Of a DNA stretch of 64,000 bases, positions 41,452 to 49,933 are shown piece by piece. Both the position numbers and the translations under genes were made by a program. The stretch spans positions 186,001 through 250,000 of the forward strand of contig NZ_JDTH01000006.1 in NCBI RefSeq assembly GCF_000710615.1. The letters run 5' to 3'. The DNA comes from Haladaptatus cibarius D43 (GTDB lineage: Archaea > Halobacteriota > Halobacteria > Halobacteriales > Haladaptataceae). Position 1 is the stretch's first letter. Every line of letters begins with the position of its first letter. The notes under the pieces were generated by a model, which was not told the origin of the DNA, ran no database searches, and saw only the letters and a list, made by a program, of their open reading frames with translations.

Positions 41452-41588
41452 TATTGTACCACAGTCGCGCGAAAGGTTCTCACTCACCACGTAAACAATT
41501 TTCCCATGATTAGTAGTATGTTATTTTCTAGAAATGAGAGTGGCTGACAGCCGAGGCTTGTTCGCTCCCGGTTCGTGTCAGTTATGAG

Positions 41589-42419
41589 TCACTGTTCGCC
41601 ATGGTCGTACGACACCACCCGACCCCACGAACTCTTTTTCCCCCAGAGGCCGGAGCGCATGCACTCCAACTCAACGATTTGGGAGTTGTCCACGAACAGG
41701 TTCACCTCCGGCCCGAAGTTCTTGATGTACCACTCGAACACCTCGGGGTCTGCGGCCTCGAACACGCAGTTTTCGATGCCGACCTCGTTGGCGATTGCGA
41801 ACGCCACGTCGGTTCGCCACTCGCGCACCTGTTCCGTGATGCCTTCCGATTCGACCATGATTTTGTACGCTCCGGCGTCGAGATGGCGATTTGCCTCCCG
41901 AATCGCACTCGCCGGGTCGATGGCCTCCTCGCTCTCCAGTTCTTCGACCGCCGAGGCCCCGCCAGCGCCGAACTGGACGTTGATTTCGGGTTTCGCTTTG
42001 AGGCCGTGGTCTTGTACCAGTTCGGTCAGCGCCACCAAATCATCGGTGTCGATGGCGATGAATCCCGAGGAAATTTCGACGATGTCGAAGCCGAGGTTTC
42101 CGGCCTCTTCGACGTATTGGTCTACCTTGTCGTTGTCGCGCACGAGGACGTTCTCGATGAATCCACCCGTCGAAACTTGGACGTCGTAGTCGTGACACAC
42201 CGAAATGAGTTCTTCCACCACGTCCTCGGGCATCAGGGCGAATGACCCGCCCGAGAACTTGTAGATGTCCACGTACTCACCCATCGTGTCGAGGATGTCC
42301 TGAAGCTCGCGCGGTCCCATCGGGTCGTAGTACGGCCCGCGCATCTCGGTAATTCCCTTCTCGCGTGGTTTCGATTCGCGCTCGTTGACGTGCAGAAAGT
42401 CGAATGCTCTGTCGGTCAT
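41589..42419 (-). CDS. comA: Phosphosulfolactate synthase (ComA-like)
   Basis: A 276-residue TIM-barrel protein of the ComA family, which adds sulfite to phosphoenolpyruvate to form phosphosulfolactate, the first step of coenzyme M synthesis in methanogens. Visible features: REKGITEMRGPYYDPMG near residue 18, VDIYKFSGGSFALMP, STGGFIENVLVRD, ISSGFIAI, KPEINVQFGAGGAS, and GAYKIMVESEGITE. ATG 42419 is preferred to the longer frame. Haloarchaea do not make methane, so the product probably feeds sulfolactate or another sulfonate. comB/comC are not next to it. Confidence 0.88.
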   Translation of the reverse strand: MTDRAFDFLHVNERESKPREKGITEMRGPYYDPMGPRELQDILDTMGEYVDIYKFSGGSFALMPEDVVEELISVCHDYDVQVSTGGFIENVLVRDNDKVDQYVEEAGNLGFDIVEISSGFIAIDTDDLVALTELVQDHGLKAKPEINVQFGAGGASAVEELESEEAIDPASAIREANRHLDAGAYKIMVESEGITEQVREWRTDVAFAIANEVGIENCVFEAADPEVFEWYIKNFGPEVNLFVDNSQIVELECMRSGLWGKKSSWGRVVSYDHGEQ

Positions 42420-42548
42420 GAAACCCCCGAATCCGGTACGACGAACTCCTACAAAAGAGATGGGGCGGATAAAATCGTTCGACACCACCTAAAGCAGCAT
42501 TCTCGAACGAACGTGTGGAGTGAGACGAACGCCGAGCAGGGGAGATTT

Positions 42549-42896
42549 TCACGGCGAAGGGTCGATTCCACCAGTTCGCTCCCCTACAGGAGACCCACCA
42601 GTTCGCTCCCCTACAGGAGACCCACCAGTTCGCTCCGGACACCCGGCACCGTAGCGCTCCAGATGCCACAGAACACTTTCACCTTTGGCAGGGACACACG
42701 CATCCGCGGTATCCTCGACAGGTGCGAAATCCCCTGCTGGCGGCCCACTCTGAACTGCCGACTCCGTGACATCCATCCCAGCCGTCATGCCGAAAACGAC
42801 GCAGACCGCCAGCACGGAGAGCAAAACGACACAGATTATCGCCGTTTTGTGGTTTGACTCACCTATCTGATTACTCCCACTCCCCCGTCTGGACAT
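42549..42896 (-). CDS. Single-anchor protein with tandem ERTGGSPVG repeats
   Basis: A 115-residue protein of unknown function. Residues about 17-40 are a signal anchor (TAIICVVLLSVLAVCVVFGMT). The C-terminus repeats ERTGGSPVG twice and then ERTGG, coded by a 27-bp tandem repeat (42568-42594, 42595-42621 and a partial third). No catalytic motif is seen. The repeat is in frame and may vary in number between strains. The gene is upstream of and on the same strand as comA, 129 nt apart. Confidence 0.6.
   Translation of the reverse strand: MSRRGSGSNQIGESNHKTAIICVVLLSVLAVCVVFGMTAGMDVTESAVQSGPPAGDFAPVEDTADACVPAKGESVLWHLERYGAGCPERTGGSPVGERTGGSPVGERTGGIDPSP
42568..42636. repeat. 27-bp tandem repeat, 2.6 copies
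   Basis: Unit CCACCAGTTCGCTCCCCTAC plus AGGAGAC at 42568-42594 and 42595-42621, then 15 bases of a third. The copies are identical. The period is a multiple of three and lies inside a reading frame, so it looks like coding-repeat expansion rather than CRISPR. Confidence 0.85.
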
Positions 42897-43064
42897 ACTT
42901 CTCCGAAAGCGACACTCATCCTTTGTTATTCGGCGGACACCAGCCCCGTACTCCGGATTACCGAAACGAAAAACACGGCCATCTCTGTCGTGTCGTACAA
43001 AAATCGAAAACGCGATTGTGTGGGGAGAATCCCCCGATGATTCTGCGCCGAGTGTGCTCCGCGT

Positions 43065-43406
43065 TTATGCCTTCTGCTTCTGCTCGTTTTCGTTTTCAGC
43101 TTCGGAGTCCGCGTACTGGACGTTCGTGTTATACTGCTCGTTTTCTTGTTCGGCCTCGGCTTCACCGTAGTACGCCTTAGCGACCGCGTAGCCCTGCTTA
43201 TTATCGTTGCTCTGGTAGACGAACTGCTTCTGGTCAACGTCGGAGTCAGCGTACTGCCAACTCGCTTGTTTCTGCTCTACTTTTTGCCACCATTTGTCCT
43301 TTTTATCGTCTTTCTTGTCGGTTGCGGCGGCGGTTCCAGCGAACCCGGCGGCGAACAGTGCGCCGACGAGCGAGAGTGCGAGTAGTAGCCTGAGTGCTTT
43401 CTTCAT
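43065..43406 (-). CDS. Secreted Gln/Asn/Tyr/Glu-rich repeat protein
   Basis: A 113-residue exported protein from ATG 43406 (a longer frame begins at 43487 with no support). MKKALRLLLALSLVGALFAAG is a Sec signal with cleavage after AATA-A-A-like sequence (GTAAATD). The mature part is hydrophilic and strongly biased: KWWQKVEQKQASWQYADSD, DVDQKQFVYQSNDNKQGYA and EQYNTNVQYADSEAENENEQ, with QYADS repeated. Cys is absent. Such Q/N/Y-rich secreted chains are common among curli-type and other aggregating surface proteins; this is suggestive only. Confidence 0.72.
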   Translation of the reverse strand: MKKALRLLLALSLVGALFAAGFAGTAAATDKKDDKKDKWWQKVEQKQASWQYADSDVDQKQFVYQSNDNKQGYAVAKAYYGEAEAEQENEQYNTNVQYADSEAENENEQKQKA

Positions 43407-43739
43407 GGTTGTAACCTCGGCCAACGTCAGGAGCACCGTTGTGCCCCGTGTCGGCCAGTTACTCGTGTTGCCGCGACTGTATTTCAACCCACAGTACCGT
43501 TCAATTCAGCCGTCAGCGATGACGGGAACGGCTAACTACGTATAAGCAATTAAAACGCTCAGAACCGCCAATATTAGGAGATAGAAGAAAGCGAGTTTCG
43601 AAGCGCTTACCGAATATGGACGCTCTACTCTCCAATGTAATGACATCCGGATGTCAACATTGACAACCCATCTACAATGGTATATGATATCAGACGACAG
43701 TGACTATTCGAGTTAGCGAGAGATTAGCGAGAGAGAAAA
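43407..43739. other. Non-coding AT-rich gap
   Basis: Between two minus-strand genes. No gene seen. It contains the likely promoter of the secreted Q/N-rich protein near 43480-43560, an AT-rich zone, and a 16-bp palindrome at 43641-43656. Confidence 0.6.
43641..43656. promoter_or_regulatory. 16-bp perfect palindrome
   Basis: TGACATCCGGATGTCA is self-complementary; flanking AATGT and ACATT extend the symmetry imperfectly to about 43634-43661. It may be an operator. Confidence 0.4.
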
Positions 43740-45083
43740 TCAGTCGAGGAGCGCCACGAGGTCGCCAGTTTGGTGATTTTCGAGTTGCAGTACGGTGTCC
43801 ACGATTCGTTCCCGCCGGGAGTGGTCGTATCGCTCCTCGGTCATCCGTTCGAACTTCGTCTCTATCTGCTCCCACGACATCGAGTTGTTCGGATGCCCCT
43901 CGAAATCGTCCTTTTCGACGCGGTGTATCGTTCCATCCGCCATCGTTATCTCGATAATCGCTGGCATCTCGCCCGCCTCGAATCGGTCGGTCAACTCGTC
44001 GTCCTCCGCCACGTCCACGGTTCGAAGCAGTTCCTGCACGTCGTCGCGCTGAATTCGTTCGGGGTCGTACTGCGCGTTCGTCATCTCCCGGTCGATGAGC
44101 GCCGCGGCCAACATGTAGGGGAGAGAGTGGTCTGCCTGCGCCTTCGTCTCCACTTCGTATCGGCTTCCCTCGCCGCCGCCGATGATGAGTTTCGCACCCG
44201 CGAAGGTGTCAAGGTGAATCGAGTCCACGTCCCCGGGGTCGATGTCCTCGCCCTGCGCCAGTTCGATGATGCCCTCGACGGCGGATTGGGCATACGTCTC
44301 GGCGACGTATTTTTTCGTCATCACGTCGTGGACGCGCTCACTCGGCGAGAAATCGACCTCGAAATCGCCGGAGACGATTTGTTTCCACCCCTTTTGACCC
44401 TCGAACAGATTCGTCGGCCCCTCCACTTCATTTTTTGCCAGCATGGCCGAGTAGACGCCGTTTCTGGCGGCGTTCGCCGAAGCGATTCCTTTCCACTCCG
44501 AAATCCCTTCGGTTCGCGTCACCCGGAGGGCGTTGTGTGCGGTTCCCGCGATACCGATTGCCGACCGAATTTCTTCGGAATCGAGTCCGAACAGTTTCGC
44601 CGCGCCCGCAGTCGCCGAAATGACGGTGTGGGTGACGTGGTCCCACCCCCGGTCACGAACCGGCGCGTTCCACGCGAGTTCGGCCTGTACCTCGTAGGCG
44701 ATTCCAATCGCGGTGAGCAGGTCTTTCCCCGAACAGCCCTCGTACTCCCCGACTGCGAGTATCCCCGCGATGTTGTCGCTGGGATGCGGCGTTTCGCCAG
44801 GTGCGAGAAACGAATCCATGTAGTCGAGATACCGAACGTATGCAGTGTTCAGCATGGTCGCATCCGGGGGAGAAGCCGTGTCGCCACCCCAGAGCGTACA
44901 TCCCTCGCCGTTCATCTCCTCGACAGTCGCGCGGACTGCTTCGACCGGTTCAGCCCCCATCGCCCCCACCGCGATGCCAATCGAATCGAGAACGCGCTTT
45001 TTCAGTTCATCGACGGTCTCACCCGAGAGGTCGTCGAACTCCGTTTCGGTAACGAACTCTGCGATTTCTGCTGTCGTCGTCAT
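43740..45083 (-). CDS. MmgE/PrpD-family protein (2-methylcitrate dehydratase-like)
   Basis: A 447-residue protein of the MmgE/PrpD family. The N-terminal helical domain (ALPHA residues 10-260) includes LKKRVLDSIGIAVGAMGAEPVEAVR and AYVRYLDYMDSFLAPGETPHPSDNIAGILAVGEYEGCSGKDLLTAI, the most conserved part of the family; a smaller second domain follows (about 270-400). Some members dehydrate 2-methylcitrate in propionate use, others are of unknown function or itaconate-related. No methylcitrate synthase or lyase is next to it. Start is ATG 45083; a GTG or ATG a few codons upstream is possible. Confidence 0.88.
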   Translation of the reverse strand: MTTTAEIAEFVTETEFDDLSGETVDELKKRVLDSIGIAVGAMGAEPVEAVRATVEEMNGEGCTLWGGDTASPPDATMLNTAYVRYLDYMDSFLAPGETPHPSDNIAGILAVGEYEGCSGKDLLTAIGIAYEVQAELAWNAPVRDRGWDHVTHTVISATAGAAKLFGLDSEEIRSAIGIAGTAHNALRVTRTEGISEWKGIASANAARNGVYSAMLAKNEVEGPTNLFEGQKGWKQIVSGDFEVDFSPSERVHDVMTKKYVAETYAQSAVEGIIELAQGEDIDPGDVDSIHLDTFAGAKLIIGGGEGSRYEVETKAQADHSLPYMLAAALIDREMTNAQYDPERIQRDDVQELLRTVDVAEDDELTDRFEAGEMPAIIEITMADGTIHRVEKDDFEGHPNNSMSWEQIETKFERMTEERYDHSRRERIVDTVLQLENHQTGDLVALLD

Positions 45084-45156
45084 GCGAGGTTTCTGCAACC
45101 GGCACGACCAAAAGCACCCTTGGGCGTTCAGCGCGGTTCGCGGCGGAAAGTCGGCG

Positions 45157-46113
45157 TTACTCGGGTGACCAAAAACTGTCCGCGCCGTGGTCGTCCTGCC
45201 ACGCGAACGCGAACAGCCTGCGTGCCGGAAGTCGCGTCAGTTCGCGCCCGTCCTCGCTTTCGCCACTCGCTGCGTGCCAGCGCACCCCATCGGCGAGAAA
45301 ATACGACCCCTCGTCGTGTTCGAACTCGTATCCGGGTGCTGGATTCTCGTAGGCGTGAATCCCCTCGCTGGAAACGACGACCACAGCAGTTTCGCCGACT
45401 GTCGCAGTGATGATTCCGCCAGCGTCCTCCACGCGCGGAAGCGGAAATCCGACCGCTTCGCCGCCGGATTCCACGCCGAGAACGACCGCTTTCGGGTCGA
45501 GGTCGTCACGATTCCAGTCGCGCGAGTCGCCGCCGCGATGGGCATCCAGTCCGAATCCGTCGCGCTCGAAGTACGCCCGGTACGGTTCCTCGTCGTAGTC
45601 GATTGGCTCCGGGTCGTCGCCGGGGCCGCTCGCTTCGCTTTCGCCCCCCGGCGACTGGAGGACGAGACCGTTCGGATACCGGTCACGGTATCGTTCCTTC
45701 GAAAGGAGTCCGGCGGGGAGGACGGTGAGCGATTCGCCACGGAGTTCGCCCGCGATTGCCTCGCCGCTCGACTGTTTCCATTCGGTTTCCGTCTCGCGGT
45801 CGTACATCACGAGGTCGTCGTCCGCGAGTTTGCCCGACACGCCGAACTGAAGCGTCTTCCCGTCAATCTCGCGGGAGTAGACGACCGCACTGCCACAGAG
45901 GGGACACCACGTCACCGCAATCGGCGTTCCTCCGGCCCGGTCGTTGACGATTTCGTGATAGTGGAGATACCGAATCGGATACGCTTTCGCTGGTTCCTTT
46001 TCGGGTACGAAGACGACGACCGAGTCGTCGTCTTCGCCGTCGTACACGGAGCTGAATTTGGGGTCGTCCACGCTCGGAATCGCGTCGCGTGGAATAACCT
46101 GCCTGACGTTCAT
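45157..46113 (-). CDS. DUF3179 domain-containing protein
   Basis: A 318-residue protein. DUF3179 motifs are seen at YPIRYLHYHEIVNDRAGGTPIAVTWCPLCGSAVVYSREIDGKTLQFGVSGKLADDDLVMYDRETETEWKQ (about residues 45-113), with the paired Cys of C-P-L-C-G that may hold metal or haem-like groups. Function of the family is unknown. A variable acidic insert (about 160-180, GGESEASGPGDDPEPIDYDEE) follows. It stands alone with 44 nt before the next minus-strand microprotein stop. Confidence 0.88.
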   Translation of the reverse strand: MNVRQVIPRDAIPSVDDPKFSSVYDGEDDDSVVVFVPEKEPAKAYPIRYLHYHEIVNDRAGGTPIAVTWCPLCGSAVVYSREIDGKTLQFGVSGKLADDDLVMYDRETETEWKQSSGEAIAGELRGESLTVLPAGLLSKERYRDRYPNGLVLQSPGGESEASGPGDDPEPIDYDEEPYRAYFERDGFGLDAHRGGDSRDWNRDDLDPKAVVLGVESGGEAVGFPLPRVEDAGGIITATVGETAVVVVSSEGIHAYENPAPGYEFEHDEGSYFLADGVRWHAASGESEDGRELTRLPARRLFAFAWQDDHGADSFWSPE

Positions 46114-46170
46114 AGACGGGGGTTCCGCGGGATGAAATAAAAAATAACGGAAGACGGCGTTTCCGGGCGG

Positions 46171-46314
46171 TTATTTTGGATACCGAACGTAAGGACCGGG
46201 AAGCAGCGCGCGGAGCGAAAACGACCGGCGACGACGCGGTTTTTCGTCCGCTTCTTCCTGCGTCACCTCGGTCGTTTTCGTCTTCTTCGATTTCGTTTCT
46301 GTGTCAATCATCAT
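46171..46314 (-). CDS. 47-residue basic microprotein
   Basis: A short frame from ATG 46314 (or 46311, next codon) to TAA 46171. It reads MMIDTETKSKKTKTTEVTQ, then EEADEKPRRRRSFSLRALLPG and PYVRYPK. The sequence has a charged head, a run of four arginines and an aromatic tail, and haloarchaeal codon use. Small proteins ending in LLPGPYVRYP appear to be a recurring type in haloarchaea, from memory, but I cannot name one. Function unknown. Confidence 0.5.
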   Translation of the reverse strand: MMIDTETKSKKTKTTEVTQEEADEKPRRRRSFSLRALLPGPYVRYPK

Positions 46315-46597
46315 GTGTATAAAACACCTCATCGTCCTTTATTATGAACCGAATAACCCACCGACAGGGAACAACTGAATCGAGACACCGATTCGACTAA
46401 TAGATTAGTATGAACGTTCTGAATCGATACTTTCTATGCCCTCTCTCTGGAAAGATTCCATCGCTCGTCGTTCAAAATGGGATAGGTGGCGGCTATTATA
46501 ACCGAAAGGACATATTTGTAGATGAATGTAATGAATAACCCATTTTGCTGATTCGAACACCACCACACATATCTAACCCGAGTGAAATGTAAATAGT

Positions 46598-48070
46598 ATG
46601 AAGTTCAGTGATGCAAGTTCCTCGGTTCGGGCAGTCCTCCTCTCCCGACCTGCGACGATACTCCCGGTATTTCTCGCCGGGACGAGCGTCGGCATGGTCG
46701 CACAGTCGGTGCCAATCGTCGGCGTCGTGTTGGCCTACCTGCTCCTCCTCGGGTCGGGTCGCATCGAATCGGTTTTCACGACGATTCAGGGCATCGATTT
46801 CAACCAATCGACCCTGAGCGAGGCGGAAAGTGAACGAATCAGGGAAGCGATGATGGAGTTGGTCACGCCGGAAGTAATCGCCGTCCTCGTCCTCTCGGTT
46901 ATCGGCGCAATCGTCGTGGGTATCCTCGGCCGCGCCGTCGCGGAAGCGGCACAAGTTCACACGACCACGGCGGCGCTTCGAAACGAACCGGCACTCCCGT
47001 CGGGAGTCGCCGGTGCGAGCGACGACTGGTGGACGTTTATCAAACTCGCCATTGTCCGCGTGCTTGCGTACCTCTTCCTGCTGGCACCGGTTGTGGTGCT
47101 GACGTACCTTTCCATCACCGTTAGCTCTGCACTCCTCCTGTTGGCCTTCCTCGGGGGCCTCCTGCTGATTCCCGGCGGATTCCTCATCTACCTCCTTTTC
47201 ATGTTCGTTCCGCAGGCCATCGTCATCGACGGCGTCGGCGTTCGAACCGGAATCCGCCGGAACGGACGTTTCGTATGGAACAATAAAGCCCGCGTCGGGG
47301 CCTACTTCGTCGTCGTGATTGGCCTCGTGGGAATATTCGGCTTCGTTTCGTTTTTCTTCCAACTTCTCGGCGTCGGTCGCCTCCTCGGAATCGCCGTCGC
47401 CTTCTTCCTGTTGCCGACACTCGGCGTGCTGAAGACGGCGCTCTATCTCGATGACGCGACCCTCGAACCCCGAGCGCGCGGGTCGGTTCGCGGTGCGTTC
47501 GGACGCGGACTCGGCGAACTCAAATCGTTCGTCTTCGGCCGTCTCGGACTCGTCGCCCTTTCGACCGCGCTGTTCGCCGCCGGAACCGCTGGCGGCTGGC
47601 TCGCAACCAGCCAGTTCGCGCTCGAAAGCCTCCAGACCGACGTCTCCCAGAACGTGTTCGGTGCCATTCCCGTCGATACCTTCGTCATGCTGACGGCCAA
47701 CAATTGGCTCGTCTCCATCTCCGCAGCGTTCTCCGGACTCGCGTTCGGCGCGCCGACGGTCGTCGCACTCGTCTTCAACGGACTCATCGTCGGTGCCGTC
47801 GTCGGACTGCTTCCCGACACGTCGCTCGCCGTCGCGCTCATCGCACCGCACGGCATCATCGAAATTCCCGCACTGGCAATTGCAGGGGCACTCGGCCTCC
47901 ATCTCGGTGGGTCTGTGTGGTCATACGTTCGCGGTTCCGCGACTGCAACCGACCTCGCGGGAGAACTCAGCCGAGCGTACTACATCCTGCTCGGACTCCT
48001 TCCGGTGTTCATCGTCGCAGCGTTCATCGAAGCGTTCGTGACGTGGTGGGTCGCCGCCGCGCTCACGTAA
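46598..48070 (+). CDS. Multi-pass membrane protein (DUF7847-like)
   Basis: A 490-residue membrane protein with about 10-12 hydrophobic helices (residues about 15-45, 80-105, 140-210, 225-275, 305-345, 370-420, 425-455, 465-488). It starts with MKFSDASSSVRAVLLSRPATILPVFLAGTS, typical of haloarchaeal DUF7847-like proteins. Family function is not known; transport is only a guess. Convergent with the RCK channel gene, 21 nt between stops. Confidence 0.82.
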   Translation: MKFSDASSSVRAVLLSRPATILPVFLAGTSVGMVAQSVPIVGVVLAYLLLLGSGRIESVFTTIQGIDFNQSTLSEAESERIREAMMELVTPEVIAVLVLSVIGAIVVGILGRAVAEAAQVHTTTAALRNEPALPSGVAGASDDWWTFIKLAIVRVLAYLFLLAPVVVLTYLSITVSSALLLLAFLGGLLLIPGGFLIYLLFMFVPQAIVIDGVGVRTGIRRNGRFVWNNKARVGAYFVVVIGLVGIFGFVSFFFQLLGVGRLLGIAVAFFLLPTLGVLKTALYLDDATLEPRARGSVRGAFGRGLGELKSFVFGRLGLVALSTALFAAGTAGGWLATSQFALESLQTDVSQNVFGAIPVDTFVMLTANNWLVSISAAFSGLAFGAPTVVALVFNGLIVGAVVGLLPDTSLAVALIAPHGIIEIPALAIAGALGLHLGGSVWSYVRGSATATDLAGELSRAYYILLGLLPVFIVAAFIEAFVTWWVAAALT

Positions 48071-48091
48071 AGCGGATGAAGCAGACAATCG

Positions 48092-49732
48092 TCACTGTGC
48101 GAGTTCGGCAAACTGATTCGTATCTTCGTCAGTTCCGGCGATGATGAGTTGGTCGCCCGCCCGAATCGTAAATCTCGGGCCGAGGTCGGTGATGACTTCG
48201 CCGTTTCGCTCGACTGCGATGACGGTACACCCAGTTCGAGAACGGATTTCGGCATCTCCGAGACTCTTCCCGACGAGGCCCGGTGCAGTCGTTCGGACGA
48301 TGTCTACCTGTTTGTCCGGCGAGATAACTTCCTCCTCGTCCAGAATTGTCGAGGCGAGCATCCGACCGCTGACCGTTTCGAGTGCGAGAACGTAGTCCGC
48401 ACCCGCACTGTACAGTTTGCCGATGTTGTCCGTCTCGTTGGCCCGAGCGACGATTTCGACGCCGGGTGCGAGTTCGCGCGCGACGAGGGTTGCGAAAATC
48501 GTCGTCGTATCGTCCCCGAGCGCTAAAATAAGCGCGTTCGCGTGTTCGACACCGGCATCGCGCAGAACGTTTTCCTCGGTCACGTCCCCGACGACATCGA
48601 CGTCGGGTTTGTCTTCAATATCGACCACGACGGGTCGCATCGACGTCGATTGCATTTCGCTCTCGACCGTCGAGCCGACTTCGCCGTATCCCGCAACGAT
48701 GACCGACCGACGTGCCGTATCGAGTTCACCAGAGAGTGTCATCTCTTTTAGCTGTTCGAGTTGTGTCTCTCGACCCGCCACGAGCAGAATCGTATTTTCG
48801 TCGAGCAGGATGTCAGGGGACGGTGAACTCTGAAATTCACCGCGCCGCCACAGGCCGATGATACTCGCTCCGGTTCGTTCGCGGATTTCACTTTCCGCGA
48901 GTTTCGTGTTCGCAACCTCGCTGCCGTCTTGAATCGACAACTCGACGATTTGGAAATCCTCGCCGATGGTGACAGTCTCGCCGAGGTCGGTAGACACCGA
49001 TGCGGTTACTTTTTCCGCGAGACTGCGGCCGAGCAGGTGGCGCGGCGAGAACACTTGGTTCGCTCCGGCGTATTCGAGATAGTTGGTTAGACTGGCATCC
49101 TCCACGAGGGTGATAATCCGCACGTTAGACGAAATTTCCCGAACCGCCAGCGCGATACTGGCGTTTTGTTCGTCGGTCGCATCCGCGATGGCCGTATCCG
49201 CCTGCTGGACGTGAACGTTTTCGAGTACGTCAGCGGATTCGGGGTCACCGTGAACGACGTTGATATTCTGTTCGTACAAGTCGAGGGCCGCCTCGCGGTC
49301 GCTAACCACGATGACGTAGTCGTGGTTCCACGCCAGCAGTTCGTCGATAAGTGTCTCAGCGCGTGGTGAGTAGCCACAGATGACGACGTGGTCGTCCAGT
49401 TCGTCCACGGAAGTCGGCGGCCTCGTGCGTATCACCTCCTGTATCCACGGCGCGACGAACAGCGGTAGGGCGATGAAAATGAGAAAGACGCCCGTCATCT
49501 GCATTACACTCATGAGAATTTTCATCTCTGTGGAATTCCAATAGATGGAATCTATCCCGTATCCGGTCGTCGTGAACGTCTCGATGACGATAGCGAACGC
49601 TTCGATGAAGCTCCGGTCAACGTTTTCAAAGGTTCCCATCGCCCACGAGTAGAGAAACGTGTACACGACGAGAATAGTGAAGAATGCGCCAATGTAGAGT
49701 AGCGCCCGTCGCCATTGTCGTTTCATTCTCAT
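48092..49732 (-). CDS. Two-TM potassium channel with two RCK (TrkA-N/C) units
   Basis: A 546-residue K+ channel. TM1 is LLYIGAFFTILVVYTFLYSW (about 11-30), the pore helix and selectivity filter follow as ETFTTTGYGID (T-T-G-Y-G at 55-59), and TM2 is MTGVFLIFIALPLFVAPW. Two RCK units come next: first Rossmann HVVICGYSPRAETLIDEL near residue 115, second SVIVAGYGEVGSTVESEM near residue 340, each with a TrkA-C domain after it. NAD(H), Ca2+ or nucleotides would gate it. Real start is ATG 49732 (49726 possible); the longer frame to 50665 is not coding. Divergent from the HAD gene. Confidence 0.92.
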   Translation of the reverse strand: MRMKRQWRRALLYIGAFFTILVVYTFLYSWAMGTFENVDRSFIEAFAIVIETFTTTGYGIDSIYWNSTEMKILMSVMQMTGVFLIFIALPLFVAPWIQEVIRTRPPTSVDELDDHVVICGYSPRAETLIDELLAWNHDYVIVVSDREAALDLYEQNINVVHGDPESADVLENVHVQQADTAIADATDEQNASIALAVREISSNVRIITLVEDASLTNYLEYAGANQVFSPRHLLGRSLAEKVTASVSTDLGETVTIGEDFQIVELSIQDGSEVANTKLAESEIRERTGASIIGLWRRGEFQSSPSPDILLDENTILLVAGRETQLEQLKEMTLSGELDTARRSVIVAGYGEVGSTVESEMQSTSMRPVVVDIEDKPDVDVVGDVTEENVLRDAGVEHANALILALGDDTTTIFATLVARELAPGVEIVARANETDNIGKLYSAGADYVLALETVSGRMLASTILDEEEVISPDKQVDIVRTTAPGLVGKSLGDAEIRSRTGCTVIAVERNGEVITDLGPRFTIRAGDQLIIAGTDEDTNQFAELAQ

Positions 49733-49933
49733 GTTCGGTCTATCACCTATCCCCTTTATCTTGCCGCCTTTACTACAACAGATCTCTGTGTGAGTGAGCA
49801 TAGGTTTATACGACAAACCGACGCCAAAACCGCTGGATGCCCGTATCGTCGTTCGTGTTCGCGTTCCTTCCGCACGTCCCGTATCACAACTCGTTCGGGC
49901 GATTGAACACCATCCGGTTCGTTGTCCAGCGTA

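Noticed and set aside
42568-42636. CRISPR-like repeats
   Set aside because: Units are directly tandem without spacers and lie in a reading frame; no cas genes in the window.
43770-45410. 546-residue plus-strand open frame
   Set aside because: Antisense of the PrpD-family gene, with an Arg-rich tail and no recognisable domain.
46496-47902. 468-residue minus-strand open frame
   Set aside because: Antisense of the plus-strand membrane protein; Asp/Glu/Arg-only composition.
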